Below, piece by piece: positions 9,124 to 17,578 of a stretch of DNA of 64,000 nucleotides. The notes under the pieces were generated by a model, which worked only from the letters and a program-made list of their open reading frames with translations, did not search any database and was not told the DNA's origin. The stretch is from the NCBI GenBank assembly GCA_016783965.1, contig JADHVO010000006.1, forward strand, positions 285,559 to 349,558, read 5' to 3'. Source of the stretch: Alphaproteobacteria bacterium. GTDB lineage: Bacteria; Pseudomonadota; Alphaproteobacteria; Micropepsales; Micropepsaceae. Position 1 is the first letter of the stretch. Every line of letters begins with the position of its first letter. Both the position numbers and the translations under genes were made by a program.

Positions 9124-10809
9124 ATGTCGACACGCGAAGAGGTCATCGAACGCCTGACGAAGGAGGGCGCATTCGAACTCGTTACCGACACGTCTCTCGG
9201 CTACCCGATCAAGGTCTACCGCAACGCGCCGCCATCGCTGCGGGCCGTGCTGGAAGGCACCCGCGCCTTCGGCGACCGCACGTTCCTGATCTACGGCGAC
9301 GAGACGCTCACCTTCAAACAGCACTTCGACCGCGTCGCCTCGCTGGCGCACTTCCTGCGCGAGGCAGGCGTGCAGAAGGGCGACCGTGTCGCCATCGGTA
9401 TGCGCAACTATCCGGAATGGATGGTCAGCTTCTGGGCCGTGCAGGCCATCGGCGCCATCGCCGTGGCGATCAACGCCTGGTGGACGGGCGCGGAGATCGC
9501 ATTCGCCCTGGAGGACTCGATGCCCGCTGCGCTGCTGATCGATGGCGAACGTCTGGAACGTCTTGCATCGCTGCTTCCCGGTATGAAGGGGCTCAAGACC
9601 GTCGTGGTCGCGCGCCGTGAGGGGCAAGCTGGCGTCGGCATCGACTTTGGCACGGCTGCGGGACGACCGGCCGGCGGCCTGCCTGCGGTTGAGATCGCAC
9701 CCAACGATTATGCCACCATCCTCTACACTTCCGGCACGACCGGTAAGCCAAAAGGTGCGGTGGCCACGCACCGCAACCACGTCACCAACATCATGAATAC
9801 CCTGCTCGGCGGCGCGATCTCGCGCGGCATGCTTGGCGATTTCGGCCCGCCGCCGGCCGATGCGCCACAGCCCGCCGTGCTCCAGACCTTCCCGTTCTTC
9901 CACATCGGCGGCATGTCCGGCCTCTACGTCGGCACCGCGACCGGCGCGAAGATGGCGCTGATGTACAAGTGGGATCCGGGCGAAGCCGTCCGCCTGGTCG
10001 AGAAGCACAAGCTGATGAGCGTCGCTGGTGTTCCCATCGTCGTGCGGCAACTGCTCGAAAGCGCACGCAGCTCCGGCGCGGATGTCTCGTCGCTCATCGG
10101 CATCGCCTCTGGTGGCGCATCGGTCCCGCCCGATCTGATCAGGCAGATCCACAAGCAGTTCGAAGCGCGGACCATGCCCGGCAACGGCTATGGCCTGACC
10201 GAGACCACCAGCGCCGTCATCAGCAACGGTGGTCCCGACTATTTCGCCCATCCCGACAGCGTCGGGCGTCCCGTTGCGACCTGCGAAGCGCGAATCGTCG
10301 ACGACAACGGCAACGACGTGCACAGCGCTGAGATCGGCGAGATCTGGCTGCGCGGCGCCAACGTCATTCCCGGCTACTGGAAAAATCCGGAAGCCACGGA
10401 AGCGGCGTTTGGCGGCGGCTGGTTCCGCTCCGGCGATCTCGGCTATCGCGATAGCGAGGGCCTCTACTACGTCGTCGACCGCAAGAAGGACGTCATCATC
10501 CGCGGCGGCGAGAACGTCTATTGCGCCGAGGTCGAAGCAGCCATCCTCGAGCACCCATTGGTGAAGGATGTCGCCGTTGTCGGCCTGCCCGATCCCGAAT
10601 ACGGCGAGCAGGTCGCCGCCGTGATCCAGGTCGCCGACGAAGCTGCCGCTGCAAAGCTGCCCGACGAACTGCGCACGTCGCTCGCCGCCACGCTGGCGAA
10701 GTTCAAGATCCCGTCGTCCTACAAGCTGACGGAATATGAACTGCCGCGGACCGCGACCGGCAAGGTCCTGAAGCGCGAGCTGCGCGAGCTCTTTGCCAGG
10801 CGTGGCTGA
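9124..10809 (+). CDS. Long-chain-type acyl-CoA synthetase (AMP-forming)
   Basis: 561 residues of the adenylate-forming superfamily, ATP-dependent ligation of a carboxylic acid to CoA. Motifs in order: YTSGTTGKPKGAVATH (P-loop), GYGLTETTSA, WFRSGDLGYRD, DRKKDVIIRGGENVY (hinge), and PRTATGKVLKREL carrying the C-terminal catalytic Lys. GGGAG precedes the ATG at 9124. Position after a Baeyer-Villiger-type monooxygenase suggests activation of the acid released from its ester product (inference). Carboxylate specificity cannot be read from the motifs. Confidence 0.92.
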   Translation: MSTREEVIERLTKEGAFELVTDTSLGYPIKVYRNAPPSLRAVLEGTRAFGDRTFLIYGDETLTFKQHFDRVASLAHFLREAGVQKGDRVAIGMRNYPEWMVSFWAVQAIGAIAVAINAWWTGAEIAFALEDSMPAALLIDGERLERLASLLPGMKGLKTVVVARREGQAGVGIDFGTAAGRPAGGLPAVEIAPNDYATILYTSGTTGKPKGAVATHRNHVTNIMNTLLGGAISRGMLGDFGPPPADAPQPAVLQTFPFFHIGGMSGLYVGTATGAKMALMYKWDPGEAVRLVEKHKLMSVAGVPIVVRQLLESARSSGADVSSLIGIASGGASVPPDLIRQIHKQFEARTMPGNGYGLTETTSAVISNGGPDYFAHPDSVGRPVATCEARIVDDNGNDVHSAEIGEIWLRGANVIPGYWKNPEATEAAFGGGWFRSGDLGYRDSEGLYYVVDRKKDVIIRGGENVYCAEVEAAILEHPLVKDVAVVGLPDPEYGEQVAAVIQVADEAAAAKLPDELRTSLAATLAKFKIPSSYKLTEYELPRTATGKVLKRELRELFARRG

Positions 10810-11091
10810 AGGAAAGAAGGTTTCGCGTTCGGCAGACGACGTAAGCCGAAGGCCCAACGCAGCACAGGCAGCATTCGGCCCTGCCGTCGGTTCCGCACAC
10901 GGAGCTGGTTGTTCGTCCAGCCCTAGGTTGAATCCCCTAATACGGACGGTCAGTTCGGGGCGTGAGTCATTCTGCTTACGGAGTATCCCGGACTTTTCCG
11001 CACGCGAATCTCCGTACGCGGAATTCCCGGCTGTTGATTCGTTTTAAGCTTAACGATGCTCCAACCGTCAGCAAGCGAAGGGGAGCATCGA

Positions 11092-11838
11092 TTGTCTGTC
11101 TCATTCCACGCCGTGCGCCGCCAGCCGGCCACCGGTCATTCCACCGCGTTTCATGCCACTGCCGTCCACTCGGTCGCACCGCCTGCGCCGGTCACGGCGA
11201 GCCTTCCCGAACATCTCTCGCTGCTTCGCGATCCTGGAACCATCCAGCGCTTCGCCCGCAACGAGACGATCTTCCATGAGGGCGATCCCGCCCGTCACAT
11301 TCTCCAGATCCTGAGCGGCACCGTTCGCCTGTGCCGCCACACGCCGGACGGCCGCCGTCATGTCGCGGAGTTCGTGATGGCCGGCGATCTTTGTGGTGTG
11401 TTCGGTGGCACGGCGCAGTCCTTCACCGCGGAGGCGGTAACGGGCGTCGGCGTGATGCTCCATCCGCGCGCGCAGTTCGACCGTATGGCAGAGTGCGATC
11501 CGGCGTTCCGCGCCAAGGTCCTGTCGCATCTCTCGACCCATCTCTTGTCGGTCCAGATGCACAGCTTCGTGCTTGGTTGTCAGAACGCGAAAGAGCGTCT
11601 GGCGTCGTTCATTCTGCGCCTGGCTGAGCGCACCGGCGCAACGCGAAGCGGGCGCCTCGAACTCGCCATGGGCCGCCAGGACATCGCCGATCATCTCGGC
11701 CTGACGGTCGAGACGATCTGTCGTGCGATCACGGCGCTTAGGAACGAGCGCGTCCTGGACGTGCCGAACACGCACCAGCTCGTGCTGCGCAATGTCGATG
11801 CCCTGAGCGACCTCGCCGGAGCAGCGTCGCTGAACTAA
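11092..11838 (+). CDS. Crp/Fnr-family regulator (FNR/FixK-type HTH)
   Basis: 248 residues from a TTG at 11092, chosen because GGGAG lies 6 nt upstream at 11081-11085; an ATG at 11056 lacks one. After an unconserved N-terminus it has a cyclic-nucleotide-like effector domain (ARNETIFHEGDPARHILQIL, GTVRLCRH) and a winged helix whose recognition helix (LGLTVETICRAITALRNE) has the E-x-x-x-R spacing seen in FNR/FixK proteins. There is no N-terminal four-cysteine cluster, so direct Fe-S oxygen sensing as in FNR is unlikely. It precedes the PAS protein and FixJ-type genes. Confidence 0.85.
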   Translation: MSVSFHAVRRQPATGHSTAFHATAVHSVAPPAPVTASLPEHLSLLRDPGTIQRFARNETIFHEGDPARHILQILSGTVRLCRHTPDGRRHVAEFVMAGDLCGVFGGTAQSFTAEAVTGVGVMLHPRAQFDRMAECDPAFRAKVLSHLSTHLLSVQMHSFVLGCQNAKERLASFILRLAERTGATRSGRLELAMGRQDIADHLGLTVETICRAITALRNERVLDVPNTHQLVLRNVDALSDLAGAASLN

Positions 11839-11892
11839 CTGCCGGTTCTGACACCGGTATTGCAACCCGACGACCATTCACGGGTCACTGAT

Positions 11893-13548
11893 ATGCACGC
11901 GCTTGTCGAAGTTCTTTTCAACGCCTTCATGACGCTCGAAACATGGACCGCGTCGCTCGGCGATCTCATCGATCACATGATGCGTGGGCTCCAGAGCGGT
12001 TTGGTGCTGGCGACGATCCTAGTTACATCGGTGCTGGTGTTCGGCCTTGGTTGCTCCTGGGCGCTGTTCGAGCGCCTGCGCGCGTCAGCCGCGCACTACC
12101 GCATGAGCGGCACCCTGGCCCGCGCCCAATCCGAGATACGCTTCCGCGAGGCCATGATCCTCGCCAGTCCGCAGGCCGTCGTCGTTATGGGCGCCGATAT
12201 GTCCACGCCCCTCAGCTACCGCGGCGGCAGCGCGCTGTTGCAGGAGTGCCTGTCCGGTCCGGACTCGGCCGCCCTGACGAATATGGTCGATGCGTTGCTT
12301 GAGAGTGGCGCGCCGTTCGACATGCGCGCGCGCACCGAACGTCACCCGAGCGTGGCGGTGCGGGGCTCGATCGTCGGCAGCCGCGCGGCCGTCTTCCTTC
12401 ATCCCGAGGAGGGATCGCCGGCGCTGGAACGCGACCTCAAGTCTCTGCTCGAAGCGATGCCGGTGCCGGTGTGGATTCGTGGCCGCGATCTGTCGCTGAC
12501 CTGGGCCAATCGCGCCTTTCTTGCCGCGACCGGTTCGGGCTCGCTCGAAAAGGCACGCAAGGCGGACCCCCGTATTGTCCGTGCCGAGCGCGACCTCGTC
12601 GAAGCCGCCCTGGAAGGCAGGGATGTGCTCAACGAACGCCGCTACAGCGTCATCGACGGCCGGCGCCGTGCGCTGTCCGTCGATGTGCTGCGTCTGCCGA
12701 GCGAGCGGGTGGCGGGCGTTGCGCTGGACGTTACCGAGTCCGCACAAGCCGAAGGGCAGCTGCGTCTCATGACGGAAGCCCAATCTGACATGCTCGATCG
12801 TCTCGGGACCGCGCTGGCGATCTTCGGCGCCGACCGCAAGCTCGCGTCATGGAACAAGGCGTTCGCCGCGATGTGGAGCTTCGAAGACGCCTGGCTCGAC
12901 AGACATCCGGCGCTGGAAGACATCTTCGACCGTCTGCGGGAAACGCGGCGCATTCCTGAGCAGCGCGACTACCAGATCTGGAGGCGCGAGCATCTCGCGC
13001 TGTTCGAGGACGACGATGGCGAGATCGACGAAGCCTGGCACACACCCAGCGGGATCAACGTCCGGGTGAAGGCGCATCCGCACCTGATGGGCGGCCTGTT
13101 CTATCTCTTCGAGGACATCAGCGAGACCCTGAGGCTCAGTACCCAGCTTCACTTGCTGGCACAAACCCAGCGCGCCACGCTGGATGCGTTCGGCGACGGC
13201 ATGGCGGTGTTCGGCCCCGACGGCAGGCTCAAGATGCACAACGCGGCGTTCGCCGAAATGTGGAAGCTGAGCGAGCAGGAACTCATGAACGAGCCCCATC
13301 TCGGGGTGCTCGCGCAGACGTCAATCACCCGCATCGGGCGGGATGGCATCTGGAACATGATCGCGTCCGGAATCACCTCGCAAGAGCCCGCGCATTGCGG
13401 CGAGTGGGGCCGCGTCCTTCGCGCCGACGGCCGCGTCCTTGCCTTGCGCCTGACGCGCCTGCCTTTGGGTGCGGTGTTGGTTGCCTTCGAGGACAACACC
13501 GATCTTGAGCGTTTCGCGGGCGATGCACAGGGCGCGTCGGCAGCCTGA
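11893..13548 (+). CDS. Membrane-anchored multi-PAS protein without kinase domain
   Basis: 551 residues from ATG 11893; a TTG at 11860 would add 11. One transmembrane segment (about 36-60) is followed by four PAS-like units. The first is degenerate. The second contains MPVPVWIRGRDLSLTWANRA. The last two have the repeated forms LDRLGTALAIFGADRKLASWN and LDAFGDGMAVFGPDGRLKMH. Alphaproteobacterial relatives with this PAS pair (DivL-like sensors) continue into a DHp/ATPase module, but this protein ends at FEDNTDLERFAGDAQG with no His-box or ATPase motifs. It may work as a sensory scaffold for the FixJ-type regulator at 14131 (inference). Confidence 0.8.
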   Translation: MHALVEVLFNAFMTLETWTASLGDLIDHMMRGLQSGLVLATILVTSVLVFGLGCSWALFERLRASAAHYRMSGTLARAQSEIRFREAMILASPQAVVVMGADMSTPLSYRGGSALLQECLSGPDSAALTNMVDALLESGAPFDMRARTERHPSVAVRGSIVGSRAAVFLHPEEGSPALERDLKSLLEAMPVPVWIRGRDLSLTWANRAFLAATGSGSLEKARKADPRIVRAERDLVEAALEGRDVLNERRYSVIDGRRRALSVDVLRLPSERVAGVALDVTESAQAEGQLRLMTEAQSDMLDRLGTALAIFGADRKLASWNKAFAAMWSFEDAWLDRHPALEDIFDRLRETRRIPEQRDYQIWRREHLALFEDDDGEIDEAWHTPSGINVRVKAHPHLMGGLFYLFEDISETLRLSTQLHLLAQTQRATLDAFGDGMAVFGPDGRLKMHNAAFAEMWKLSEQELMNEPHLGVLAQTSITRIGRDGIWNMIASGITSQEPAHCGEWGRVLRADGRVLALRLTRLPLGAVLVAFEDNTDLERFAGDAQGASAA

Positions 13549-13722
13549 TCAGGCAGGCGGCGCCGCGCGCACTGTCAACCGCACCTGCTGTTCGATCTCC
13601 CGGGCCGCCGCACGGAGCTTGTCGGCCAGCGTCGGATCCTGTGCCGCGTCCGCATAGGCACGCAGATTCCGGACGACAACAACGACCCGGTCAGGCGCAT
13701 CCATCATCTTTCCCGTCGGCAT
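13549..13722 (-). CDS. Small hypothetical protein
   Basis: 57 residues, starting MPTGKMMDAPDRVVVVVRNL; GGGGCGG precedes the ATG at 13722. A hydrophobic Val run is followed by an amphipathic helix (TLADKLRAAAREIEQQVRL). It is tail-to-tail with the PAS protein, with adjacent stops and no spacer. No family recognised. Translation is plausible given codon use and the ribosome site, but unproven. Confidence 0.4.
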   Translation of the reverse strand: MPTGKMMDAPDRVVVVVRNLRAYADAAQDPTLADKLRAAAREIEQQVRLTVRAAPPA

Positions 13723-14130
13723 CTGCCGCCCCAAAACACAGTTTGGGGAATGTTTGCGCGGCATAGTTGTGCGTGTCAGCCCGGGGCTTTACCTTAGGTG
13801 CTAGTACCTAGCATCCAGCTAACTATATGTTTTCGCTGAAACTCTGCGAAATCTTGTGTGATCGCCTGCTGCTGCTCGCATTGGCGGAGCGCGTTCCGGT
13901 TGTGCAAAATGCTTGAGCCGTATTGATCACTAGTATCAGTCTAGCGCCATGCCTATCGAAGGATCAGCCGATCGCCTCGGCCCATGCGGTTTGTCCATAA
14001 GCGCGCATGGCGCGAAATCACATTTTCGGCGTGAGTTCACGTACGGCTGTTCATCCAGACAAGTGTCGCGAAGGATCGAAGGAGCACGGAGGCGCGTTCC
14101 TTTTGGACCGCTCTCGGTTGAGGCGGAGAC
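13723..14130. other. Intergenic region with promoter potential
   Basis: About 400 bp without a convincing gene. The part 13790-13960 is AT-richer than its surroundings and has short palindromes around ACTAGT (13930-13936), plausible for divergent promoters. An open frame 13949-14134 on the plus strand lacks a ribosome-binding site and protein-like composition. Confidence 0.35.
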
Positions 14131-14745
14131 ATGACAAGCGAATTGCTCATTTCTGTGGTGGACGACGATGCCGGCGTCTGTGATTCCATCCGATTACTCC
14201 TCGAATCCGCCGATTACGCGGTAAAGACCTATGCCTCCGCCAGGCAGTTCCTCGAAGACAAACGGACAATTGCCTGTCTGATTGCCGATATTCGGATGCC
14301 GGAAATGGACGGCCTTGAACTCCAGCAGGAGATTGTCCGCCGGGGTTCCGGCCTGCCTGTCATCATGATCACCGGACACGGCGATGTACCCTTGGCGGTG
14401 CGCGCCATGAAGGCGGGGGCGGTCGACTTTATCGAGAAGCCCTTCGACGACGAGCAGCTGCTGACGAGTGTGAAGCGCGCGATCGAGATCGGTCACAGAA
14501 CGCGGGGCGCTGCGGCCGAGGCGGCGGCGGCGGAACGCCTTCTCGCCCTGCTGACGCCGCGTGAGCGGACGGTCCTGGAACAGCTCGTCGTCGGCCGCTC
14601 CAACAAGGTTGCAGCGTATGAGCTCGGGATCTCGCCCCGGACCGTCGAGATCCATCGTGCCCACATCATGGACAAGATGAACGCGCGCAGCCTGTCCGAC
14701 CTCGTGCGTATTTCGCTGGCAGCATCAAAGGCGGGTAACGCCTAG
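14131..14745 (+). CDS. FixJ/NarL-type response regulator
   Basis: 204 residues. Receiver domain 1-120 with the acidic pocket VVDDDAG, phosphoacceptor Asp53 in IADIRMPEMDG, Thr in MITGHGD and Lys in IEKPFDD. The LuxR-type helix-turn-helix runs from LTPRERTVLEQL through SPRTVEIHRAHIMDKM. FixJ/TodR-type architecture: a phosphorylation-dependent transcription activator. No histidine kinase is adjacent; the nearest sensory gene is the kinase-less PAS protein. A stand-alone receiver gene follows 77 bp downstream. Confidence 0.92.
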   Translation: MTSELLISVVDDDAGVCDSIRLLLESADYAVKTYASARQFLEDKRTIACLIADIRMPEMDGLELQQEIVRRGSGLPVIMITGHGDVPLAVRAMKAGAVDFIEKPFDDEQLLTSVKRAIEIGHRTRGAAAEAAAAERLLALLTPRERTVLEQLVVGRSNKVAAYELGISPRTVEIHRAHIMDKMNARSLSDLVRISLAASKAGNA

Positions 14746-14822
14746 GACAAACCCTTATGGCGAGCCCGGATTTGCGGCCGTAGTCTCCCGCCCGTTCAGT
14801 TTGGGACTGAATAGGGTTGGTT

Positions 14823-15188
14823 GTGAAGAACGATCGCGTCGTCTGCATTGTGGACGACGATGAAGCCGTGCGGGATTCCATCCTTGTGTTGCTTCAGGCC
14901 GAGGGTTTGGCCGCGTGCGCCTTTGCGTCCGCTGCCGAATTCCTGTCGGACGCCACCGCCCTGTCCGCCGCTTGCTACATTCTGGATGTGCACATGCCCG
15001 GCATGGACGGCGTGGAGCTTCTCCGGCATCTGCGCAGCAACGGTGTTACCGTTCCGATCTTCCTGCTCACCGGCCGTGCCGATCCCGGATTGAAGCGGGC
15101 CGCGCTCGATGCCGGCGCAAACGCGGTTCTCAACAAGCCGACTGCCGAGCTTGTCAATCTCGTCGTCGCAGCCCTTGGTCAGATGTGA
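14823..15188 (+). CDS. Stand-alone receiver (CheY-like) response regulator
   Basis: 121 residues from a GTG at 14823, chosen because AGGG lies 6 nt upstream. Receiver only: VDDDEAVRDS, phosphoacceptor Asp55 in ILDVHMPGMDG, Thr in FLLTGRAD and Lys in LNKPTAE. The sequence is closest in style to FixJ receivers, but the DNA-binding domain is absent, so it may act as a phosphate sink or interact with a partner protein. Its end overlaps the convergent Crp-family gene by 10 nt. Confidence 0.85.
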   Translation: MKNDRVVCIVDDDEAVRDSILVLLQAEGLAACAFASAAEFLSDATALSAACYILDVHMPGMDGVELLRHLRSNGVTVPIFLLTGRADPGLKRAALDAGANAVLNKPTAELVNLVVAALGQM

Positions 15189-15850
15189 AGCTTGGCGTGA
15201 CGCCGGCAGACGGTCAGTAGCGCTGAGCGGTCCAGAATGTGGAGACCGGTGTAGTTGATCTCCACCCACTTGTCGCGGCGCCAGCGTTCCAGCTTGCGAT
15301 TCACTGCTTCGCGCGATGCACCGATGTGGTGGGCGATTTCGCCTTGATTGTAGAGAATGCGGCCGTTTGTGGATTCTGCGAGCAGGAACCGCGCGAGGCG
15401 CTTGCCCAGCTCCATTGACGAGGTGCGCTCGACCAGGGCATCGGTCTCGCGCAGGCGCCGGGTGAGCACATTGACCAACGCGAGGGCCGCTTGGGGCTCT
15501 GTCAGGAGCGCTTCTTTGATCAGCCTGGCGTCGATGCGCAACAGCTCGCATTTGCGTGTCGCGACCGCGTTCGTGACGCGGGGCGTCCCGTCCAGCGCAC
15601 CCATTTCGCCGATCATCGTGCCCGCCTTGATTCGCGCCAGCCATACCGCGCGGCCATCGAGGCCGGGAATCGCGATCTCGACCTCGCCGACGAAGATCGC
15701 AAACGCTGCGTCGGACTTGTCACCGTGGCCGAACAGGCGCTGACCCTTCTCGAGCCGCAGAATCGTGCCGCTGTGTGCCAGCTGCTGGCGCCGCTTGGCG
15801 CTGAGCACGCCGAAGACGCTGTCGCGAGCCAGCGTCTCCGCGACTTTCAT
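15179..15850 (-). CDS. Crp/Fnr-family transcription regulator
   Basis: 223 residues from ATG 15850; an in-frame ATG at 15898 would add 16. Cyclic-nucleotide-binding-like domain (LEKGQRLFGHGDKSDAAFAI, GEVEIAIPGLDG, IGEMGALDGTPR), dimer helix and C-terminal winged helix (NQGEIAHHIGASREAVNRKL). The recognition helix differs from the FNR/FixK type of the 11092 gene, so it probably reads another operator. It is divergent from the Ala/Ser-repeat gene, sharing an AT-rich 300-bp region (lowest GC about 16020-16080). Ligand unknown. Confidence 0.85.
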   Translation of the reverse strand: MKVAETLARDSVFGVLSAKRRQQLAHSGTILRLEKGQRLFGHGDKSDAAFAIFVGEVEIAIPGLDGRAVWLARIKAGTMIGEMGALDGTPRVTNAVATRKCELLRIDARLIKEALLTEPQAALALVNVLTRRLRETDALVERTSSMELGKRLARFLLAESTNGRILYNQGEIAHHIGASREAVNRKLERWRRDKWVEINYTGLHILDRSALLTVCRRHAKLHI

Positions 15851-16162
15851 CGAGTGTTTTTCTTCAAGCACCTGAATCGCCGAGGTCGCCCCTTCCATTG
15901 GGCGAAATTATCAATCGCGTTCGCAGGCGCAAGCGCAGCCGGCCGTCGACACACAACCTCGCGCGTGACCCGTTCACGCCCTGCGGGTGTGATCGGCACA
16001 AAAAAGGCCAATTCTGCCGTAAGATATTGATATTGTTACATCTTATCAAAAGTTCAACCGTCCCGCTCCGCTATTCCAATTTACGATGTGATCGACTTAC
16101 CTTGCGAAGGGAGCGGTAGCGCATAAGTTCTGCGCCGAGTTCGAGCCTTTTGGGGGATTTCG

Positions 16163-17470
16163 ATGAATCGCATGAGTAAGGGCAAGCTGCTAATCGGTGC
16201 AGCCGTTTTGGCGCTTGTCGCGGGCGGCGTGTTGGTTGCCAGCCAGTTTTATCCCGCGAAAACGGGTACGACCGCCGGCACGGTTGCGCCGATGCAGCGC
16301 TATCACAACAGCCAGGTGAGCGACAAAGACGTCACAACGGGTGACACGACCATCCCGAACATCATGCAGACGGATTCCTTCCAGAGTCTGACCAGGACCA
16401 CGCAGGCCGCTTCGAGCGCCGCATCGCAGGCCGCCTCCGCCGCCGCGAGCAACGCCGCTTCGATGGCAGCCAGCAACGCAGCGTCGCAGGCCGCTGCGTC
16501 CGCCGCGTCGCATGCTGCCTCGCAGGCCGCCAGCCTTGCTGCTTCGCAGGCCGCGTTCAGCGCCGCCTCGAATGCCGCGTCGCAGGCCGCGCACGCCGCG
16601 GCTTCACAGGCAGCCAGCGCGACCAGCGCCGCGTCGCAGGCTGCGTTTAGCGCCGCTTCGAACGCTGCTTCGCAGGCCGCCTCCGCCGCCGCGTCTGCCG
16701 CTGCCTCGCAGGCCGCATCGATCGCGGCTTCGAACGCCGCCTCGCAAGCTGCCTCGAACGCAGCCTCGCAGGCAGCTGCCGCCGCCGCCTCACAGGCCGC
16801 TTCGCAGTCCGCTTCACAGGCTGCTGCTGCTGCCGCGTCTCAGGCCGCCGCCGCTGCCGCGTCGCACGCGGCTAGCTCTGCGGCCTCGCAGGCGGCTGCC
16901 GCTGCTGCCTCACAGGCCGCGTCACACGCCGCTTCGCAGGCGCAAGCCGCTGCCGCTTCGCAGGCTGCTGCTGCCGCTGCTTCGCAGGCAGCCTCAAACG
17001 CCGCCTCTCACGCTGCTTCGCAAGCCGCCAGCCAAGCCGCTGCCGCGCAAGCGGCACTGAATGCCGCTTCGCAGGCCGCGGCCGCCGCCGCCTCGCAGGC
17101 TGCATCCTCCGCTGCCGCGTCGTTCGCTGCGTCGCAGGCTGCACTGAACGCCGCGTCGCAGGCTGCATCGAGCGCCGCCTCGCAGGCTGCGGCTGCCGCC
17201 GCGTCGCAGGCGCAGGCTGCTGCCGCCTCTCAGGCAGCCGCTGCCGCCGCGTCGCAGGCTGCTTCGAACGCCGCCTCGCAAGCGGCGTCACAGGCTGCCG
17301 CCCAGGCTGCGTCCCAGGCCGCTTCCCAGGCTGCTTCCGCCGCGGCAAGCAACGCCGCTTCGTCCGCCGCCAGCAATGCGGCGAGTAACGCTGCTTCGAA
17401 TGCCGCCTCCCAGGCCGCTGCCGCTGCTGCCTCGAACGCAGCGTCGCAGGCTGCCTCGCAGGCCCACTAG
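16163..17470 (+). CDS. Ala/Ser tetrapeptide-repeat protein with N-terminal membrane anchor
   Basis: 435 residues. Residues 9-28 form a hydrophobic signal or anchor helix after a basic start (MNRMSKGK). Residues 30-80 are a polar linker. From about 82 to the end runs a repeat of four residues, mostly A-A-S-x with x = Q, N, A, S or H, about 88 units. The repeat has no Asp, Glu, Lys, Arg, Cys, Gly, Pro, Trp or Tyr. Repeats vary at synonymous codon positions, which points to selection on the protein. A long uncharged helical rod or periplasmic/surface spacer is the likeliest shape. A terminator follows directly, so it is its own transcript. No family recognised. Confidence 0.75.
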   Translation: MNRMSKGKLLIGAAVLALVAGGVLVASQFYPAKTGTTAGTVAPMQRYHNSQVSDKDVTTGDTTIPNIMQTDSFQSLTRTTQAASSAASQAASAAASNAASMAASNAASQAAASAASHAASQAASLAASQAAFSAASNAASQAAHAAASQAASATSAASQAAFSAASNAASQAASAAASAAASQAASIAASNAASQAASNAASQAAAAAASQAASQSASQAAAAAASQAAAAAASHAASSAASQAAAAAASQAASHAASQAQAAAASQAAAAAASQAASNAASHAASQAASQAAAAQAALNAASQAAAAAASQAASSAAASFAASQAALNAASQAASSAASQAAAAAASQAQAAAASQAAAAAASQAASNAASQAASQAAAQAASQAASQAASAAASNAASSAASNAASNAASNAASQAAAAAASNAASQAASQAH

Positions 17471-17492
17471 GCCGCGCCGCATTAAACAACCG

Positions 17493-17527
17493 ACAGCCAC
17501 CGCCCAACCGGCGGTGGCTGTTTCTTT
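17493..17527 (+). terminator. Rho-independent terminator after the Ala/Ser-repeat gene
   Basis: 12-bp perfect stem (ACAGCCACCGCC at 17493-17504, GGCGGTGGCTGT at 17510-17521), 5-nt loop, then TCTTTTT. Confidence 0.9.
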
Positions 17528-17578
17528 TTGCGTCGAAAATGCGACATTGGTCCGCCGAGGGGCTGTGGGGGCGAGTTC

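Noticed and set aside
13949..14134. 61-codon frame overlapping the FixJ-type start
   Set aside because: No ribosome site, Arg/Ser-rich, and the region looks like a promoter.
16027..16049. TTGAT...ATCAA inverted repeat before the Ala/Ser-repeat gene as an FNR site
   Set aside because: The half-sites are 13 bp apart where FNR/FixK sites need 4, so it is not a valid box.
16400..17470. Type I antifreeze-like protein
   Set aside because: Type I antifreeze proteins have an 11-residue Thr-based period and some charged residues; here the period is four and Thr is nearly absent, so Ala-richness alone does not support the idea.
16190..17507. Long open frames on the strand opposite the Ala/Ser-repeat gene (Gly/Arg/Leu-rich and Arg/Pro-rich)
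   Set aside because: They are mirror translations of the GCx/TCx/CAx codon repeat, have no ribosome site and no protein-like composition.
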